Source: an uncultured Clostridia bacterium (lineage in GTDB: Bacteria; Bacillota; Clostridia; Oscillospirales; Acutalibacteraceae). From it: a stretch of DNA of 64,000 bases. The notes below the pieces were generated by a model that saw nothing but the letters and a program-made list of their open reading frames with translations, did not search any database and was not told the DNA's origin. The position numbers and the translations under genes are program-made. Location: positions 1 through 64,000 of the forward strand of contig CANPXF010000005.1 in assembly GCA_947585745.1 (NCBI GenBank). Direction: 5' to 3'. This document shows, one piece after another, positions 1 to 9,745 of this stretch; position 1 is the stretch's first letter; the number at the start of each line of letters is the position of its first letter.

Positions 1-47
1 CCCGGCTGCAGGGGGTAAGCCTGTAATAGCCCCTTATAGGGGCTGGT

Positions 48-76
48 CAAACCACCCGTTCAACGGGTGGTTTTGA
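48..76. terminator. bidirectional terminator hairpin downstream of the symporter gene
   Basis: A perfect inverted repeat, ACCACCCGTT against AACGGGTGGT around a very short loop, lies just past the stop codon of the minus-strand symporter. The T-run is better on the plus strand, so it may also end a transcript entering from the left. A second small hairpin (AGCCCC/GGGGCT) sits at 28-44. Confidence 0.6.
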
Positions 77-101
77 TAAATCATATTAAAGTGTTTTTAT
101 T

Positions 102-1649
102 TTAGACTTCAACATTTTTAATGCTTTCAAATTCATTTACAATTTCATCGCTCGGTTTCTTAGTAATTAATGAAACAATAACCATAATTACAAGCGCGAC
201 GGGGAAGCCTACGGCGAGTGAGTAAAGTCCTGTTGTTGTTCCGATAGTAGCGCCGTTTATAAGCGGAATGTAGTCCCAGAGTATAACCGTAACAGTACCG
301 CTTATCATACCCGCGAGAGCGCCCGCGCTGTTGCTCCTTTTCCAGAAAAGGGCGAGTAGTACAACAGGTCCGAACGCGGCTCCGAAGCCTGCCCAAGCGT
401 CGGAAACAAGTCCCATAATACTTGATTTCGGGTCCAATGCGATTATGAATGCAATAATTGCGATTATTACAACTGAAACTCTTCCTACCATAAGCGAGCT
501 TTTCTCGCTTGCGTCCTTTTTAATCACACCCTTGTACATATCCTCTGAAATTGCGGAAGCGGTGACCAGAAGCTGGCTGTCCGCCGTGCTCATAATGGCC
601 GCTAAAATTCCGCAAAGGAAAATACCTCCGATAAATATCAAAACTCCGTTTGAGTCAAAAAGATTCTGAATCATTCTGATAAATACTGTTTCGCTTGTTG
701 TTTCATCGAGCGTTGCGGTGAGGTACGCGCGACCGATAATACCGATTAAGAATGACGCGATAAACGCAAGAGTAACCCAGGTAATTGCGACTTTTCTTGA
801 TTTTTTCATTTCGCTTTCGCTCTTAACAGCCATAAAGCGGACAAGGATATGAGGCATACCGAAGTAACCGAGTCCCCACGCAAGTCCCGAAATAATCTGA
901 TTAATTGAAATCGGATTGCCGTTAACTGTGAGCGGATTAATAAATGACGCCGCGTCGGGAACGCCTTTTGAAGCGAGAGCCGCGCTGAACGACGTGTCAT
1001 ATGTAAGAACGGCATAAGCTATAATTGGAACAGACAGAATAGCCACAAGCATTAAAAGTCCCTGGATAAGGTCGGTTGTGCATACGGCTTTAAAGCCTCC
1101 GAGGAATGTATATATAAGGATAACAGCTGCGGCGATGATAAGTCCTGTTGTGTAAACCTGCGAATAATTTGCCTCGGTGCCGAAAATCGTTGCGAAAAGC
1201 TTAGCTCCGCTTGAAAACGCAGAGGCTGTGTAAACAGCAAAAAAGATAGCGATAATTATTGCGGAAACAATTTTTAAGGCTCCTTTACTTCTGAAGCGGT
1301 TTTCAAAAAAGCTCGGAATTGTAAGACTGTTTCCTGCTTTGATTGTATAACGTCTTAATCTTGAAGAAACGAAATACCAGTTAAGAATTGTACCCGCGAG
1401 AAGTCCGATAGCAATCCATATATCTCCCGAACCCGCAAGATAAAATGTACCCGGAAGTCCCATAAGAAGCCAACCGCTCATATCGGAAGCCTCCGCCGAT
1501 ATTGCGGCTGTCCACGCGCCGAGTCCTCTGCCGCCGAGGAAGTAGTCCTCATTGTTCTTTGTAGTCCTTGAGTAAACAGCGCCGATTACAATCATAATAA
1601 CCATATAAAACGCAAAAGCGCTCAGCACTATTATGTTGGATGTCGTCAT
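102..1649 (-). CDS. putP: sodium/proline-type symporter (SSS family)
   Basis: A 515-residue polytopic membrane protein of the sodium:solute symporter family, closest in pattern to PutP. It would use the inward sodium gradient to bring in proline or a related small solute. The N-terminal part shows the family pattern: a first helix, then the NEDYFLGGRGLG segment and EASDMSGWLLMGLPG, followed by about a dozen hydrophobic segments. The length is typical (about 490-520). The ATG follows a strong AGGAGG. The gene stands alone, divergent from the alr operon, with a hairpin terminator behind it. The substrate cannot be fixed from sequence; pantothenate or another amino acid is possible, but PutP-like features dominate. 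Confidence 0.88.
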   Translation of the reverse strand: MTTSNIIVLSAFAFYMVIMIVIGAVYSRTTKNNEDYFLGGRGLGAWTAAISAEASDMSGWLLMGLPGTFYLAGSGDIWIAIGLLAGTILNWYFVSSRLRRYTIKAGNSLTIPSFFENRFRSKGALKIVSAIIIAIFFAVYTASAFSSGAKLFATIFGTEANYSQVYTTGLIIAAAVILIYTFLGGFKAVCTTDLIQGLLMLVAILSVPIIAYAVLTYDTSFSAALASKGVPDAASFINPLTVNGNPISINQIISGLAWGLGYFGMPHILVRFMAVKSESEMKKSRKVAITWVTLAFIASFLIGIIGRAYLTATLDETTSETVFIRMIQNLFDSNGVLIFIGGIFLCGILAAIMSTADSQLLVTASAISEDMYKGVIKKDASEKSSLMVGRVSVVIIAIIAFIIALDPKSSIMGLVSDAWAGFGAAFGPVVLLALFWKRSNSAGALAGMISGTVTVILWDYIPLINGATIGTTTGLYSLAVGFPVALVIMVIVSLITKKPSDEIVNEFESIKNVEV

Positions 1650-2038
1650 AATTTTCCTCCTATGTATTTGAATTTATAATTTAGCGCTTTACTAAATTAA
1701 AATTTACGTTTTATTCTATCATATTAATACAAATTTTGCAAATAATTTTTTTATTTATATATATACATATATAATTTTTAATTTCTTATTGAATAAAATA
1801 CGGTTTTATATTATAATTATTCTAAGTGTACTATGTCTAAATATATAACCTAAGCGCAGATGTCCCCGCCTAAGATGCGGGTCCCATATCAAACTTTCAG
1901 TGGTGGAATATACCCCCGCTGATATTCTGAGGAGCTAACGCTCCCTGCGCAGGTTGCAATTGTTCGCAAGCTCTGCTCTTTGCAAACAAAGCAGAGCGTT
2001 GCTCCGATTTAAATAGTATAAACTTGGAAGGCGATTTT
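1650..2038. other. divergent intergenic region with nested hairpins
   Basis: No gene is seen here. The first 200 bases are very AT-rich and should carry the divergent promoters of putP and alr. From about 1855 the base composition changes to G+C-rich, with hairpins: CCCCGC/GCGGG, TCAGTGG/CCGCTGA, GGAGC/GCTCC and GCTCTGC (1970-1976)/GCAGAGC (1991-1997). No match to a riboswitch class was recognised. The last 23 bases of the structured part recur upstream of the gene at 10724. Confidence 0.5.
1991..2013 (+). repeat. short dispersed repeat, copy 1 (upstream of alr)
   Basis: A 23-base stretch matching 10692-10714 with only three differences, all transitions. In both places it ends 10-15 bases before the ribosome binding site of the next gene. 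It also forms the 3' arm of a hairpin here. Confidence 0.55.
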
Positions 2039-3214
2039 ATGGAAGCAGTCAGACGTACATGGACGGAGATTTCTCTCGACTATGCTAAAAAGAACTTTGA
2101 AGAAATAAAGAAAAAAACAGGCAATGCAAAGCTTTGTTGCGTAATAAAGGCAGACGGTTACGGCCACGGAGCGGTAACTTTAGCTACTCTTTACGAAAGG
2201 CTCGGAGCTGATTTTTTTGCTGTCAGCAATCTTGACGAGGCAAAGGAACTCAGGGATTCTGATATAAGTCTGCCGATTTTGATTTTAGGCTTTACGCCTG
2301 TTGAAAATGTTTTGGATTTGCAAAGGCTTAATATTACTCAGGCTGTTTATTCGCTCAGTTACGCAAAAGCCCTCAGCGAACAGTGCGTAAAGAATAATTG
2401 CAGTGTAAAAATTCATATTAAAGTTGATACGGGAATGAGCCGTATCGGATTTATGTGTCAGGAATTTCCGAGAGATAATAATTCTATTGAAGAAATAAAA
2501 ACAGCTTGTTCATTAAAGGGACTTGAACCCGAAGGAATTTTTACTCATTTTTGTGTTTCCGACTGCGCGCAGGACGGCAGGGAATTTACAAACAGACAGT
2601 TTAATAATTTTAATCACACAATAAATTCTTTAAAAGAAAATAACATTAATTTTGATATTGTTCATTGTTCAAATTCAGGCGCTGTCGAGGATTATCCGAA
2701 TACCTACTGCGATATGGTGCGCGCGGGGATTATTCTTTACGGGCTTGCTCCGTCACCGCTTTTGAAAGATAAATTTAAGCTTACGCCGTGTATGTCAATG
2801 AAAACTATAATTTCTCATATAAAAACTATCAAAAAGGGCGCAACCGTTTCATACGGCAGAACCTTTACCGCAGACAGGGATATGAGGGTTGCGACTGTTC
2901 CCGTGGGATATGCCGACGGCTTTATACGTGCCTATGCAAAAGACGGATATATGGTAGTAAACGGCAAAAGGGCAAATATTATAGGAAGAATATGTATGGA
3001 CCAGACTATGATTGACGTTTCGAATATCGAAAATGTAAAAACGGGCGACGAGGTTATAGTTTTCGGAAACGGAAACAGCGGTGAGCGGACTGCCGATGAT
3101 TTGGCAAAATGCGCCGATACGATAAACTATGAGGTTGTTTGCACGATATCAAAGCGTGTGCCGAGATTATTCGTACATAATGAGAAAGTTACGGAAGTGA
3201 TGTATAAGATATGA
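2039..3214 (+). CDS. alr: alanine racemase
   Basis: A PLP enzyme of 391 residues interconverting L- and D-alanine for peptidoglycan. The PLP-lysine motif is near the N-terminus (CCVIKADGYGHG), followed by the fold type III barrel with VDTGMSRIGF, HCSNSGA and the C-terminal VPVGYADGF and GRICMDQTMIDV segments, which carry the catalytic tyrosine region. The reading frame is open back to a TTG at 2024, but that would contain the GGAAGG ribosome binding site, which is well spaced for the ATG at 2039. The stop codon overlaps the start of polA (ATGA), so the two are translationally coupled. Confidence 0.95.
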   Translation: MEAVRRTWTEISLDYAKKNFEEIKKKTGNAKLCCVIKADGYGHGAVTLATLYERLGADFFAVSNLDEAKELRDSDISLPILILGFTPVENVLDLQRLNITQAVYSLSYAKALSEQCVKNNCSVKIHIKVDTGMSRIGFMCQEFPRDNNSIEEIKTACSLKGLEPEGIFTHFCVSDCAQDGREFTNRQFNNFNHTINSLKENNINFDIVHCSNSGAVEDYPNTYCDMVRAGIILYGLAPSPLLKDKFKLTPCMSMKTIISHIKTIKKGATVSYGRTFTADRDMRVATVPVGYADGFIRAYAKDGYMVVNGKRANIIGRICMDQTMIDVSNIENVKTGDEVIVFGNGNSGERTADDLAKCADTINYEVVCTISKRVPRLFVHNEKVTEVMYKI

Positions 3215-5757
3215 CAATTCTTGTTGTAGACGGAAACAGTATCTTAAACAGAGCGTTCTACGGAATTCGTCCGCTTTCAACAAAAAGCGGTCAGCCGACT
3301 AACGCAATTTACGGATTTCTTACAATGCTCGAAAAAGTTAAAAACGATACAAAGCCCGACCGTGTGGCAATTGCGTTTGATTTAAAGGACCCAACTTTCC
3401 GCCACAAGGCGTACGAGGGATATAAATCAAACAGAAAGGGTATGCCCGAAGAGCTTGCAAGCCAGCTTGAACCTGTTAAAACATTGCTTGAAATGCTCGG
3501 CTACACTCTTGTGACCTGCAAGGGCTATGAGGCTGACGATATTATCGGAACATTATCGGCTGTAGCCGATAAAAACGGTGATAAATGCTTTATTGCTACA
3601 GGCGACCGTGATTCTCTACAGCTTGTAAGCGGAAATACGACAGTTGATTTAGCTTCAAATAAGGGTAATATTTTTTACACCCCCGAAAAGGTGAAAGAGG
3701 ATTACGGAGTGACGCCTGTTCAGCTTATTGACGTAAAGGCTATTCAGGGCGACAGCTCCGACTGCATTCCCGGAGTAACGGGAATCGGTCCTAAGGGCGC
3801 GACAGATTTGATAAGCCGATTCGGAAATCTTGATAATATATATGAAAATATTGATACAATAGATATTAAACCCGCTATGCGAGAAAAGCTAATAAGGGAT
3901 AAGGAGCAGGCTTATATGAGCCGTATGCTCGGCGAGATTAAACGTGACGTTCCTATTGACACCGATTTTGACAGCTACAAGGTTGAAATGCCTGACGCCG
4001 AAGAGGCCATACGCTATATGGGCTCGCTTGAATTGTTTAAGCTCATAGACCAGCTAAAGCTTCGGGAAATCTCAGACAAGAAACCCGATTTAAAAGAAAC
4101 GGCTGAAAAAGAATTTGTTGAGGTAAAAGAAATTGAAAGCTGTAATTTAAAAAAGCTTTATTTTATATCGGAATTTGAGAATAATTCCGTGAGAATTGCA
4201 ATTGCCTGCGACGGTTATATCGGAATTTTAAAAGATGAGGATGAAATAAAAAAGATTCTTTGCGATAATGCAGTTGAAAAATATACTTTTGACAGCAAAC
4301 CGCTTTTTGCTTACGCGGATAAAAACAGCATAGAAATTAAAAATCTGAAAACGGATTTGCTCTTAGCGGCGTATCTTCTCCAGCCCTCGTCGTCATCATA
4401 CAGTCTTGACAAGCTTTGTATATCCTACGGATTGGAATTGCCTGAAACAGATAATTCTCAAAAAGAATTATATTCCGCTGTATACCTTATGCCTGAGTTG
4501 AGCGGAAAAATATTAAGCGATATTGACGACAAAGGTATGCTCCATCTTTTAAACGATGTAGAAATTCCGCTTGCAAATGTGCTTTCCAAAATGGAAAATA
4601 TCGGATTTTCAGTCGATAAAGAGGGAATTACCGCTTATGGCGAAATGCTTTCTGTTCAGATAAAAAATCTTGAGCAGGAAATTTATGACTGCGCGGGATA
4701 TGAATTTAATATAAATTCACCGAAACAGCTCGGAACAGTTCTTTTTGAAAGGCTCGGTTTACCCGCTAAAAAGAAAACTAAAAGCGGTTATTCGACCAGC
4801 GCCGAGGTTTTGGAAGGACTCAGATACAGCTATCCGATAGTTGAGATGGTTTTAAACTTCAGAGCATTGTCAAAGCTTAAATCCACCTACTGTGACGGAC
4901 TTCTGAAGGTTATCGGTGAGGACGGACGTATACATTCAAGCTTCAATCAGACTGAAACCCGAACGGGACGTATCAGTTCAACCGAGCCGAATTTGCAGAA
5001 TATTCCTGTCCGTACGGAGCTTGGGCGTGAGATGAGAAAGTTTTTCATCGCTAAAGAGGGCTGTGTTTTAATTGACGCTGACTACAGCCAGATTGAGCTT
5101 AGAGTTCTCGCTCATTTATCTGACGATAAAAATATGATTGACGCTTTTAAAAATAACGTAGACATTCACGCGATTACCGCGTCTCAGGTTTTCAATATGC
5201 CGATTGATATGGTGACTGCTGAAATGAGAAGCCGTGCCAAAGCGGTAAATTTCGGTATTGTTTACGGAATAGGCGCATATTCGCTTGCGAAAGATATAAA
5301 AGTAAGCAACAAAGAGGCGGCTAATTATATAAAATCATATCTTGCCCATTACAGCGGAATTGACAATTATATGAAAAACGTTGTTGAGCAGGCAAGAGAA
5401 AAGGGATATGCTGTCACAATGTTCGGAAGAAGGAGGTATCTTCCCGAGCTTAACACGGGTAACCATATGACAAGAGCATTCGGAGAGAGAGTAGCCCGTA
5501 ATATGCCCATTCAGGGTACAGCCGCCGATATTATAAAAATAGCTATGGTAAACGTCGATGACCGAATTAAGAAGGAAAATCTGAAAGCGCGGCTTATTCT
5601 TCAGGTTCACGACGAATTAATTGTAGAAGCGCCTGTCGAGGAATCGCTTAGGGTGGCAATGCTGTTACAGGAGGAAATGGAAAAGGCGGTAAGCCTTAGC
5701 GTTCCTTTGGTAGCCGAGGCTTGTGCGGGCGAAACCTGGTATGACGCTAAAAATTAA
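3211..5757 (+). CDS. polA: DNA polymerase I
   Basis: An 848-residue family A polymerase for Okazaki-fragment maturation and repair. An N-terminal 5'-3' exonuclease domain (about 1-280) has GYEADDIIGT, ATGDRDSLQL and the helix-hairpin-helix GVTGIGPKGA. A middle domain occupies the 3'-5' exonuclease position (about 300-450). The C-terminal polymerase domain carries the TRTGRISSTEPNLQNIP motif, motif A (DADYSQIELRVLAH), the O-helix (RSRAKAVNFGIVYG) and motif C (LQVHDELIVE). The middle domain lacks a recognisable DxE motif, so proofreading is probably lost, as in several Gram-positive PolA proteins. The start overlaps the alr stop by four bases. Confidence 0.95.
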   Translation: MTILVVDGNSILNRAFYGIRPLSTKSGQPTNAIYGFLTMLEKVKNDTKPDRVAIAFDLKDPTFRHKAYEGYKSNRKGMPEELASQLEPVKTLLEMLGYTLVTCKGYEADDIIGTLSAVADKNGDKCFIATGDRDSLQLVSGNTTVDLASNKGNIFYTPEKVKEDYGVTPVQLIDVKAIQGDSSDCIPGVTGIGPKGATDLISRFGNLDNIYENIDTIDIKPAMREKLIRDKEQAYMSRMLGEIKRDVPIDTDFDSYKVEMPDAEEAIRYMGSLELFKLIDQLKLREISDKKPDLKETAEKEFVEVKEIESCNLKKLYFISEFENNSVRIAIACDGYIGILKDEDEIKKILCDNAVEKYTFDSKPLFAYADKNSIEIKNLKTDLLLAAYLLQPSSSSYSLDKLCISYGLELPETDNSQKELYSAVYLMPELSGKILSDIDDKGMLHLLNDVEIPLANVLSKMENIGFSVDKEGITAYGEMLSVQIKNLEQEIYDCAGYEFNINSPKQLGTVLFERLGLPAKKKTKSGYSTSAEVLEGLRYSYPIVEMVLNFRALSKLKSTYCDGLLKVIGEDGRIHSSFNQTETRTGRISSTEPNLQNIPVRTELGREMRKFFIAKEGCVLIDADYSQIELRVLAHLSDDKNMIDAFKNNVDIHAITASQVFNMPIDMVTAEMRSRAKAVNFGIVYGIGAYSLAKDIKVSNKEAANYIKSYLAHYSGIDNYMKNVVEQAREKGYAVTMFGRRRYLPELNTGNHMTRAFGERVARNMPIQGTAADIIKIAMVNVDDRIKKENLKARLILQVHDELIVEAPVEESLRVAMLLQEEMEKAVSLSVPLVAEACAGETWYDAKN

Positions 5758-5773
5758 ATAATGAGGTGTAATT

Positions 5774-6217
5774 ATGAAAAACGTTTTATTTGTATGTACG
5801 GGAAATACCTGCCGCAGTCCTATGGCGCAGGGGATTTTTGAAAAAATTGCAGATGATAAGGATTTTCAGGTATCCTGCAAAAGCGCGGGACTTTCCGCTG
5901 TTAAGGGTCAGCCCGCCTCCGAGAACGCTTGTACTGTTTGTAAAGAGATAGGAGTAGATATTTCACGTCATAAGGCAGTTAATGTCCGCGATTTGGATTT
6001 GAGTAAATTCGACGCGATTTTCACAATGAGCTTACGCCATAAGCACGCTCTTATCGCGCTCGGAGCCAATCCTTATAAAATCTGGGTTTTGGGTACTGAA
6101 AACGGAGAAATTTCCGACCCGTTCGGCGGGGACGAGGACACGTACCGCCGTTGCCGAGATGAAATATATGACGCGATTAATGATTATATATCCAATGATT
6201 ATACAAAACAAGTATGA
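5774..6217 (+). CDS. low-molecular-weight phosphatase, probable protein-arginine phosphatase
   Basis: A 147-residue LMW-PTP-fold enzyme. The P-loop CTGNTCRS opens the protein (residues 8-15), and a late Asp-Pro (SDPFGGDEDTYRRC) supplies the general acid. A threonine between Cys and Gly-Asn is the residue that distinguishes YwlE-type protein-arginine phosphatases from tyrosine phosphatases, so arginine dephosphorylation (reversing McsB marks) is the better guess; the family in general also includes tyrosine phosphatases. It begins 16 bases after polA behind a GAGGTG site and overlaps rimI by four bases, so it belongs to the same operon. Confidence 0.85.
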   Translation: MKNVLFVCTGNTCRSPMAQGIFEKIADDKDFQVSCKSAGLSAVKGQPASENACTVCKEIGVDISRHKAVNVRDLDLSKFDAIFTMSLRHKHALIALGANPYKIWVLGTENGEISDPFGGDEDTYRRCRDEIYDAINDYISNDYTKQV

Positions 6218-6660
6218 CTATTGATAAGCTAAAGGAAAGTGAAATTCCCCAAATCGCCGAGCTTGAAAAGCTTTGTTTTTCAAAACCTTGGAGTGAAGAG
6301 AGCATAAAAAGCTCCTTTAAAAACGCGTCAAATAAATTTTTTACAGCCATTGAAAACGATATAATCGGCTATATAGGAGTCAGTATTTCGGCTGACGAGG
6401 GTTATATTCTCAATGTTGCCGTTCATCCTGATTTCAGAGGTCGGGGCGCGGGTAAGGCTCTTGTAAACTTTGTAATTGAGAATTATAAGGAAAAATTGAG
6501 CTTTCTGACATTGGAGGTCAGACCTTCAAATATTGTTGCGTTAAAGCTTTATTCTTCACTTGGATTTAAAAAAGTCGGCGAAAGAAAGAACTATTACTCA
6601 AATCCTTTAGAAAACGCTCTGTTGCTGACAAAATATTTTAATTCTGAAAAGGAAAATTAA
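6214..6660 (+). CDS. rimI: ribosomal protein alanine N-acetyltransferase (GNAT)
   Basis: A 148-residue GNAT acetyltransferase that would acetylate the N-terminus of ribosomal protein S18 and similar targets. The acetyl-CoA binding motif A is visible as VAVHPDFRGRGAGKAL, followed by EVRPSNIVALKLYSSLGFKKVGERKNYY, the usual RimI C-terminal pattern. It overlaps the phosphatase gene before it and touches tsaD after it, the common rimI-tsaD pairing in Firmicutes. Confidence 0.9.
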   Translation: MTIDKLKESEIPQIAELEKLCFSKPWSEESIKSSFKNASNKFFTAIENDIIGYIGVSISADEGYILNVAVHPDFRGRGAGKALVNFVIENYKEKLSFLTLEVRPSNIVALKLYSSLGFKKVGERKNYYSNPLENALLLTKYFNSEKEN

Positions 6661-7671
6661 ATGAAAATATTATCAATAGAAACGTCCTGCGATGAAACAG
6701 CCGCGGCGGTAGTCGAGGACGGAAGAAAGGTATTAAGCTCTGTAATAGCGTCACAGGTGGAGGAGCATAAGCTTTACGGAGGGGTTGTCCCGGAGATAGC
6801 GTCGCGCCGTCACGCCGAGGCAATAGTACCCGTATTTAAAACCGCGCTTGCTGACGCTAATCTCACGATGGAAGATATTGACGCAATCGCCGTCACACAC
6901 GCTCCCGGATTAATCGGCGCGTTGCTTGTAGGAGTTAATTTTGCAAAAGGGCTGTCGCTTTCAAGCGGAAAACCTCTTATTCCTACTCATCATCTGAGAA
7001 GTCACATAGCCTCAAATTATATTTCTCATACAGAATTAAAACCGCCGTTTATGTGTCTTGTCGTAAGCGGAGGACACAGCCACATAGTTATGGTTTATGA
7101 CTACACAAAGATGAAGGTTATCGGAAAAACCCGCGACGACGCGGCGGGCGAGGCATTTGACAAGGCGGCGAGAACTATGGGAATGTCCTATCCCGGCGGA
7201 ATAGAAATGGACAGGGTTGCGGAGCTTGGAAATGAAAAGGCTTTTGAATTTCCGCGTCCGACTGTTAAGGACGCTCCGTATGATTTCAGCTTTTCGGGCT
7301 TAAAGACATCTGTTATCAATCTTATACATAATATTAAGCAAAAGGGCGGGGAAATTCCGAAAGAGGATATTTGCGCGTCATTCAGGTTTGCCGTTGTGGA
7401 TTTGCTTGTTTCTAATTTTATAAAGGCGGCAAAGGATTATAACGTAAACAGGCTTGTTGTTGCAGGAGGGGTTTCCGCCAACTCTCTTTTGAGAAAGCGT
7501 CTTGACGAGGAGGCGCGGAAAAACGGTTTTACGTTTTACAAGCCCGATATGAGCGTATGCACAGATAATGCGGCTATGGTGGGTTCGCAGGGCTACTATG
7601 AATATTTAAGCGGAAATATAACGGATTTAAGTTTAAACGCGGTTGCAACGCTTCCGATAGATTATAGATAA
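6661..7671 (+). CDS. tsaD: tRNA threonylcarbamoyladenosine (t6A) biosynthesis protein
   Basis: A 336-residue ASKHA-fold protein, the catalytic partner in t6A37 formation on ANN-decoding tRNAs. It opens with ILSIETSCDETAAAVV, then has VTHAPGLIGALLVG, the metal-binding HHLRSH, VVSGGHSHIV, DDAAGEAFDKAARTMG, and a C-terminal VAGGVSANSLLR segment and a late metal aspartate in CTDNAAMVG. The length is typical. The metal motif reads HHLRSH rather than the common HHIEGH, but the two histidines are kept. The start is directly after the rimI stop. Confidence 0.96.
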   Translation: MKILSIETSCDETAAAVVEDGRKVLSSVIASQVEEHKLYGGVVPEIASRRHAEAIVPVFKTALADANLTMEDIDAIAVTHAPGLIGALLVGVNFAKGLSLSSGKPLIPTHHLRSHIASNYISHTELKPPFMCLVVSGGHSHIVMVYDYTKMKVIGKTRDDAAGEAFDKAARTMGMSYPGGIEMDRVAELGNEKAFEFPRPTVKDAPYDFSFSGLKTSVINLIHNIKQKGGEIPKEDICASFRFAVVDLLVSNFIKAAKDYNVNRLVVAGGVSANSLLRKRLDEEARKNGFTFYKPDMSVCTDNAAMVGSQGYYEYLSGNITDLSLNAVATLPIDYR

Positions 7672-7683
7672 AGGATGAAATAA

Positions 7684-8979
7684 TTGTATAAAAGAATTAT
7701 AATTCCGATTTTACTCACAATTTCTGTACTGCTTTCGTCTTGTACTCAAATTGTGCAGATTACCAAAACAACAAAAAATATAGAAAAAAATACAAATAGA
7801 GCCAATTCGGTAAAAGTTGATAAGAGCAAGCTTGACAAGGAGATAAAATTCTCCCCGTATTATAAAAAAATCTCTTTAACGGCAGGTTATAACACTCTTG
7901 AAAGCGAAAGCGAAAGAATTGTATATAATGAAATTCTTTCACATTGTACCGACTTTACCGATGAAAAAGAGAACAGTTACGATACAAGCTATAAGATGGA
8001 AAGCTTTAAAGTCAATTGCTCAATAACACGGCGTCAGCTTGCAAAGGCGTTTTTTGCCGTTTTTCAGGATAATCCACAGCTTTTTTGGCTTGACGAGCCT
8101 TATGCGTATTCCATTTCAGAGGATTCTGTTAACATACGCCTGTATGCAACTATGACCGAGAGCGAGTATAATAAAAATCTTAAACAGATTAACGCGGTTA
8201 TAAACAGCCTTTTGTCTAAGCTGAAAAAGGGAATGTCAGAATTTGAACTGGAGCTTTATTTTCACGATTATCTTGTAAAAAACTGTAAATATCTTGAAAA
8301 AAGCCAAAATAAAAAGGACCCTTACAGCATTTACGGTTGCCTTGTAAATCAAAGCGCGGTATGTATGGGCTATACTTCGGCTTTTCAATTACTGCTTTCT
8401 TATGTGGGAATTGAATCCGTTACCGTAAACGGCTCTAATACCGCTTCCGGGCATATATGGAATGCCGTTAAAATCGGAGGAGATTGGTATTATACCGACG
8501 TGACGTGGGACGATACGGGCGACTTCTTTATGTATGACAATTTTAATATCACATCAAAACAGCTGAAGAAAACGCATAAATTGGTGCCGAAAATGAACGA
8601 ATACAGCGACAGCGAGCTTTTTTCGGATGACGGTACAATAAAGACCGTAAATCTTATTATTCCCGAATGTACGGCGACAAAATACAACTATTATAAATAT
8701 AAAGGCTCTGTTATGAGCGATATTACAGATAACAATCTTGCTGAAGATTTGGCAGAAACCGCTGAAAAAAGAGAAGATTATTTCTATATTTATGTGGACC
8801 CCGATAATATGAATTATAAAATAACCTACGACCAGCTTTTTGACAGCGATATTTTCGGGTTTTCAAATTATATAAAGAAAGCAAACTCTATTTTAGGCTC
8901 TGATGTTTTACAGACGTCTGTTTCCGTTACTAAAAAGAAAAACTTAAATACCATAACCGTTGAACTTCAATACAGATAA
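7684..8979 (+). CDS. transglutaminase-like (papain-fold) lipoprotein
   Basis: A 431-residue secreted protein whose precise function is unknown. The TTG start follows AAGGATG. A signal peptide ends in a lipobox (VLLSSC), so the protein should be lipid-anchored outside the membrane. From about residue 190 to 285 is a transglutaminase-core domain: cysteine in SAVCMGYTSAF, histidine in SGHIWNAVKIGGDWY and aspartate in TDVTWDD give the Cys-His-Asp triad. In bacteria such domains usually act as proteases or peptide cross-linkers. It sits in the tsaD-pyrK run with 12 and 10 base gaps, with no functional link evident. Confidence 0.8.
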   Translation: MYKRIIIPILLTISVLLSSCTQIVQITKTTKNIEKNTNRANSVKVDKSKLDKEIKFSPYYKKISLTAGYNTLESESERIVYNEILSHCTDFTDEKENSYDTSYKMESFKVNCSITRRQLAKAFFAVFQDNPQLFWLDEPYAYSISEDSVNIRLYATMTESEYNKNLKQINAVINSLLSKLKKGMSEFELELYFHDYLVKNCKYLEKSQNKKDPYSIYGCLVNQSAVCMGYTSAFQLLLSYVGIESVTVNGSNTASGHIWNAVKIGGDWYYTDVTWDDTGDFFMYDNFNITSKQLKKTHKLVPKMNEYSDSELFSDDGTIKTVNLIIPECTATKYNYYKYKGSVMSDITDNNLAEDLAETAEKREDYFYIYVDPDNMNYKITYDQLFDSDIFGFSNYIKKANSILGSDVLQTSVSVTKKKNLNTITVELQYR

Positions 8980-8989
8980 GGAGAAAAGT

Positions 8990-9745
8990 ATGATTTACGA
9001 TACAAGACCTTTTAAATTGATTAAAAATGAGGAAATAGCCCGCGGAATTTTTGACTGGACCGTTGAAAACCGCGAGCTTTCAAAGCTCGCGAAATGCGGA
9101 CAATTTGTGAATATAAAGGTTCCGGGAAAGACCTTGCGCCGTCCTATATCAATATGCGACGCGGGAGAAAACACTCTTAGGCTTGTTTTTCAGGTTAAGG
9201 GAGAAGGCACTGAGATTATGTCCCGAATGAAGGTCGGCTATGAGGTTGAAATCCTTGCTCCTTTGGGAAACGGCTTTGAAATAAAAGACGGAAAACGCTA
9301 CTGTTTTGTAGGCGGCGGTATAGGCGTACCTCCGCTCCTTTTCAGCGCGAAGCAGACGAAAAATCCTATGGTTATCACAGGATTCAGAAATAAGGATTTA
9401 GTAATTTTACAGGACGATTTTAAAAAAATTACCGATGACTTATATCTTGCTACAGACGACGGCTCCGCGGGAATACACGGATTTGTAACCGATGTTTTAA
9501 AAGAACACCTTGACGAAATTGACGAGGTATGCGCCTGCGGTCCTATTCCTATGCTGAAAGCTGTCGCGGACTTATGCAGAGGAAAGGTAAAATGTCAGGT
9601 TTCACTTGAGGAGCGAATGGGATGCGGAATAGGCGCGTGTCTTGTCTGCGCATGTAAAACTAAGGTCGGCAATGAAGAAATGATGACGCAGGTATGCCGT
9701 TACGGTCCTGTTTACGATTCAGAGGAGGTGTTCTTTAATGAGTAA
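8990..9745 (+). CDS. pyrK: dihydroorotate dehydrogenase B, electron transfer subunit
   Basis: A 251-residue FAD and [2Fe-2S] protein that passes electrons from PyrD to NAD+. It contains the FAD-binding RRPISICD segment, a nucleotide-binding VGGGIGVPPLL, and the C-terminal cysteine cluster CGIGACLVCAC with a further cysteine in MTQVC, ligating the iron-sulfur cluster. The reading frame is open to 8960 but that region overlaps the preceding gene; the ATG at 8990 follows AAGGAG. It overlaps pyrD by eight bases, the standard pyrK-pyrD pair of type 1B enzymes. Confidence 0.94.
   Translation: MIYDTRPFKLIKNEEIARGIFDWTVENRELSKLAKCGQFVNIKVPGKTLRRPISICDAGENTLRLVFQVKGEGTEIMSRMKVGYEVEILAPLGNGFEIKDGKRYCFVGGGIGVPPLLFSAKQTKNPMVITGFRNKDLVILQDDFKKITDDLYLATDDGSAGIHGFVTDVLKEHLDEIDEVCACGPIPMLKAVADLCRGKVKCQVSLEERMGCGIGACLVCACKTKVGNEEMMTQVCRYGPVYDSEEVFFNE

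Noticed and set aside
1-20. The window start resembles cloning-vector polylinker (SmaI/PstI-like CCCGG, CTGCAG).
   Set aside because: Only short words match and the order is not that of a usual polylinker; the sequence continues into normal intergenic DNA.
1855-2010. The hairpin-rich leader of alr considered as a riboswitch.
   Set aside because: No conserved core of any riboswitch class known to me was found, and the sequence shares a dispersed repeat with another locus.
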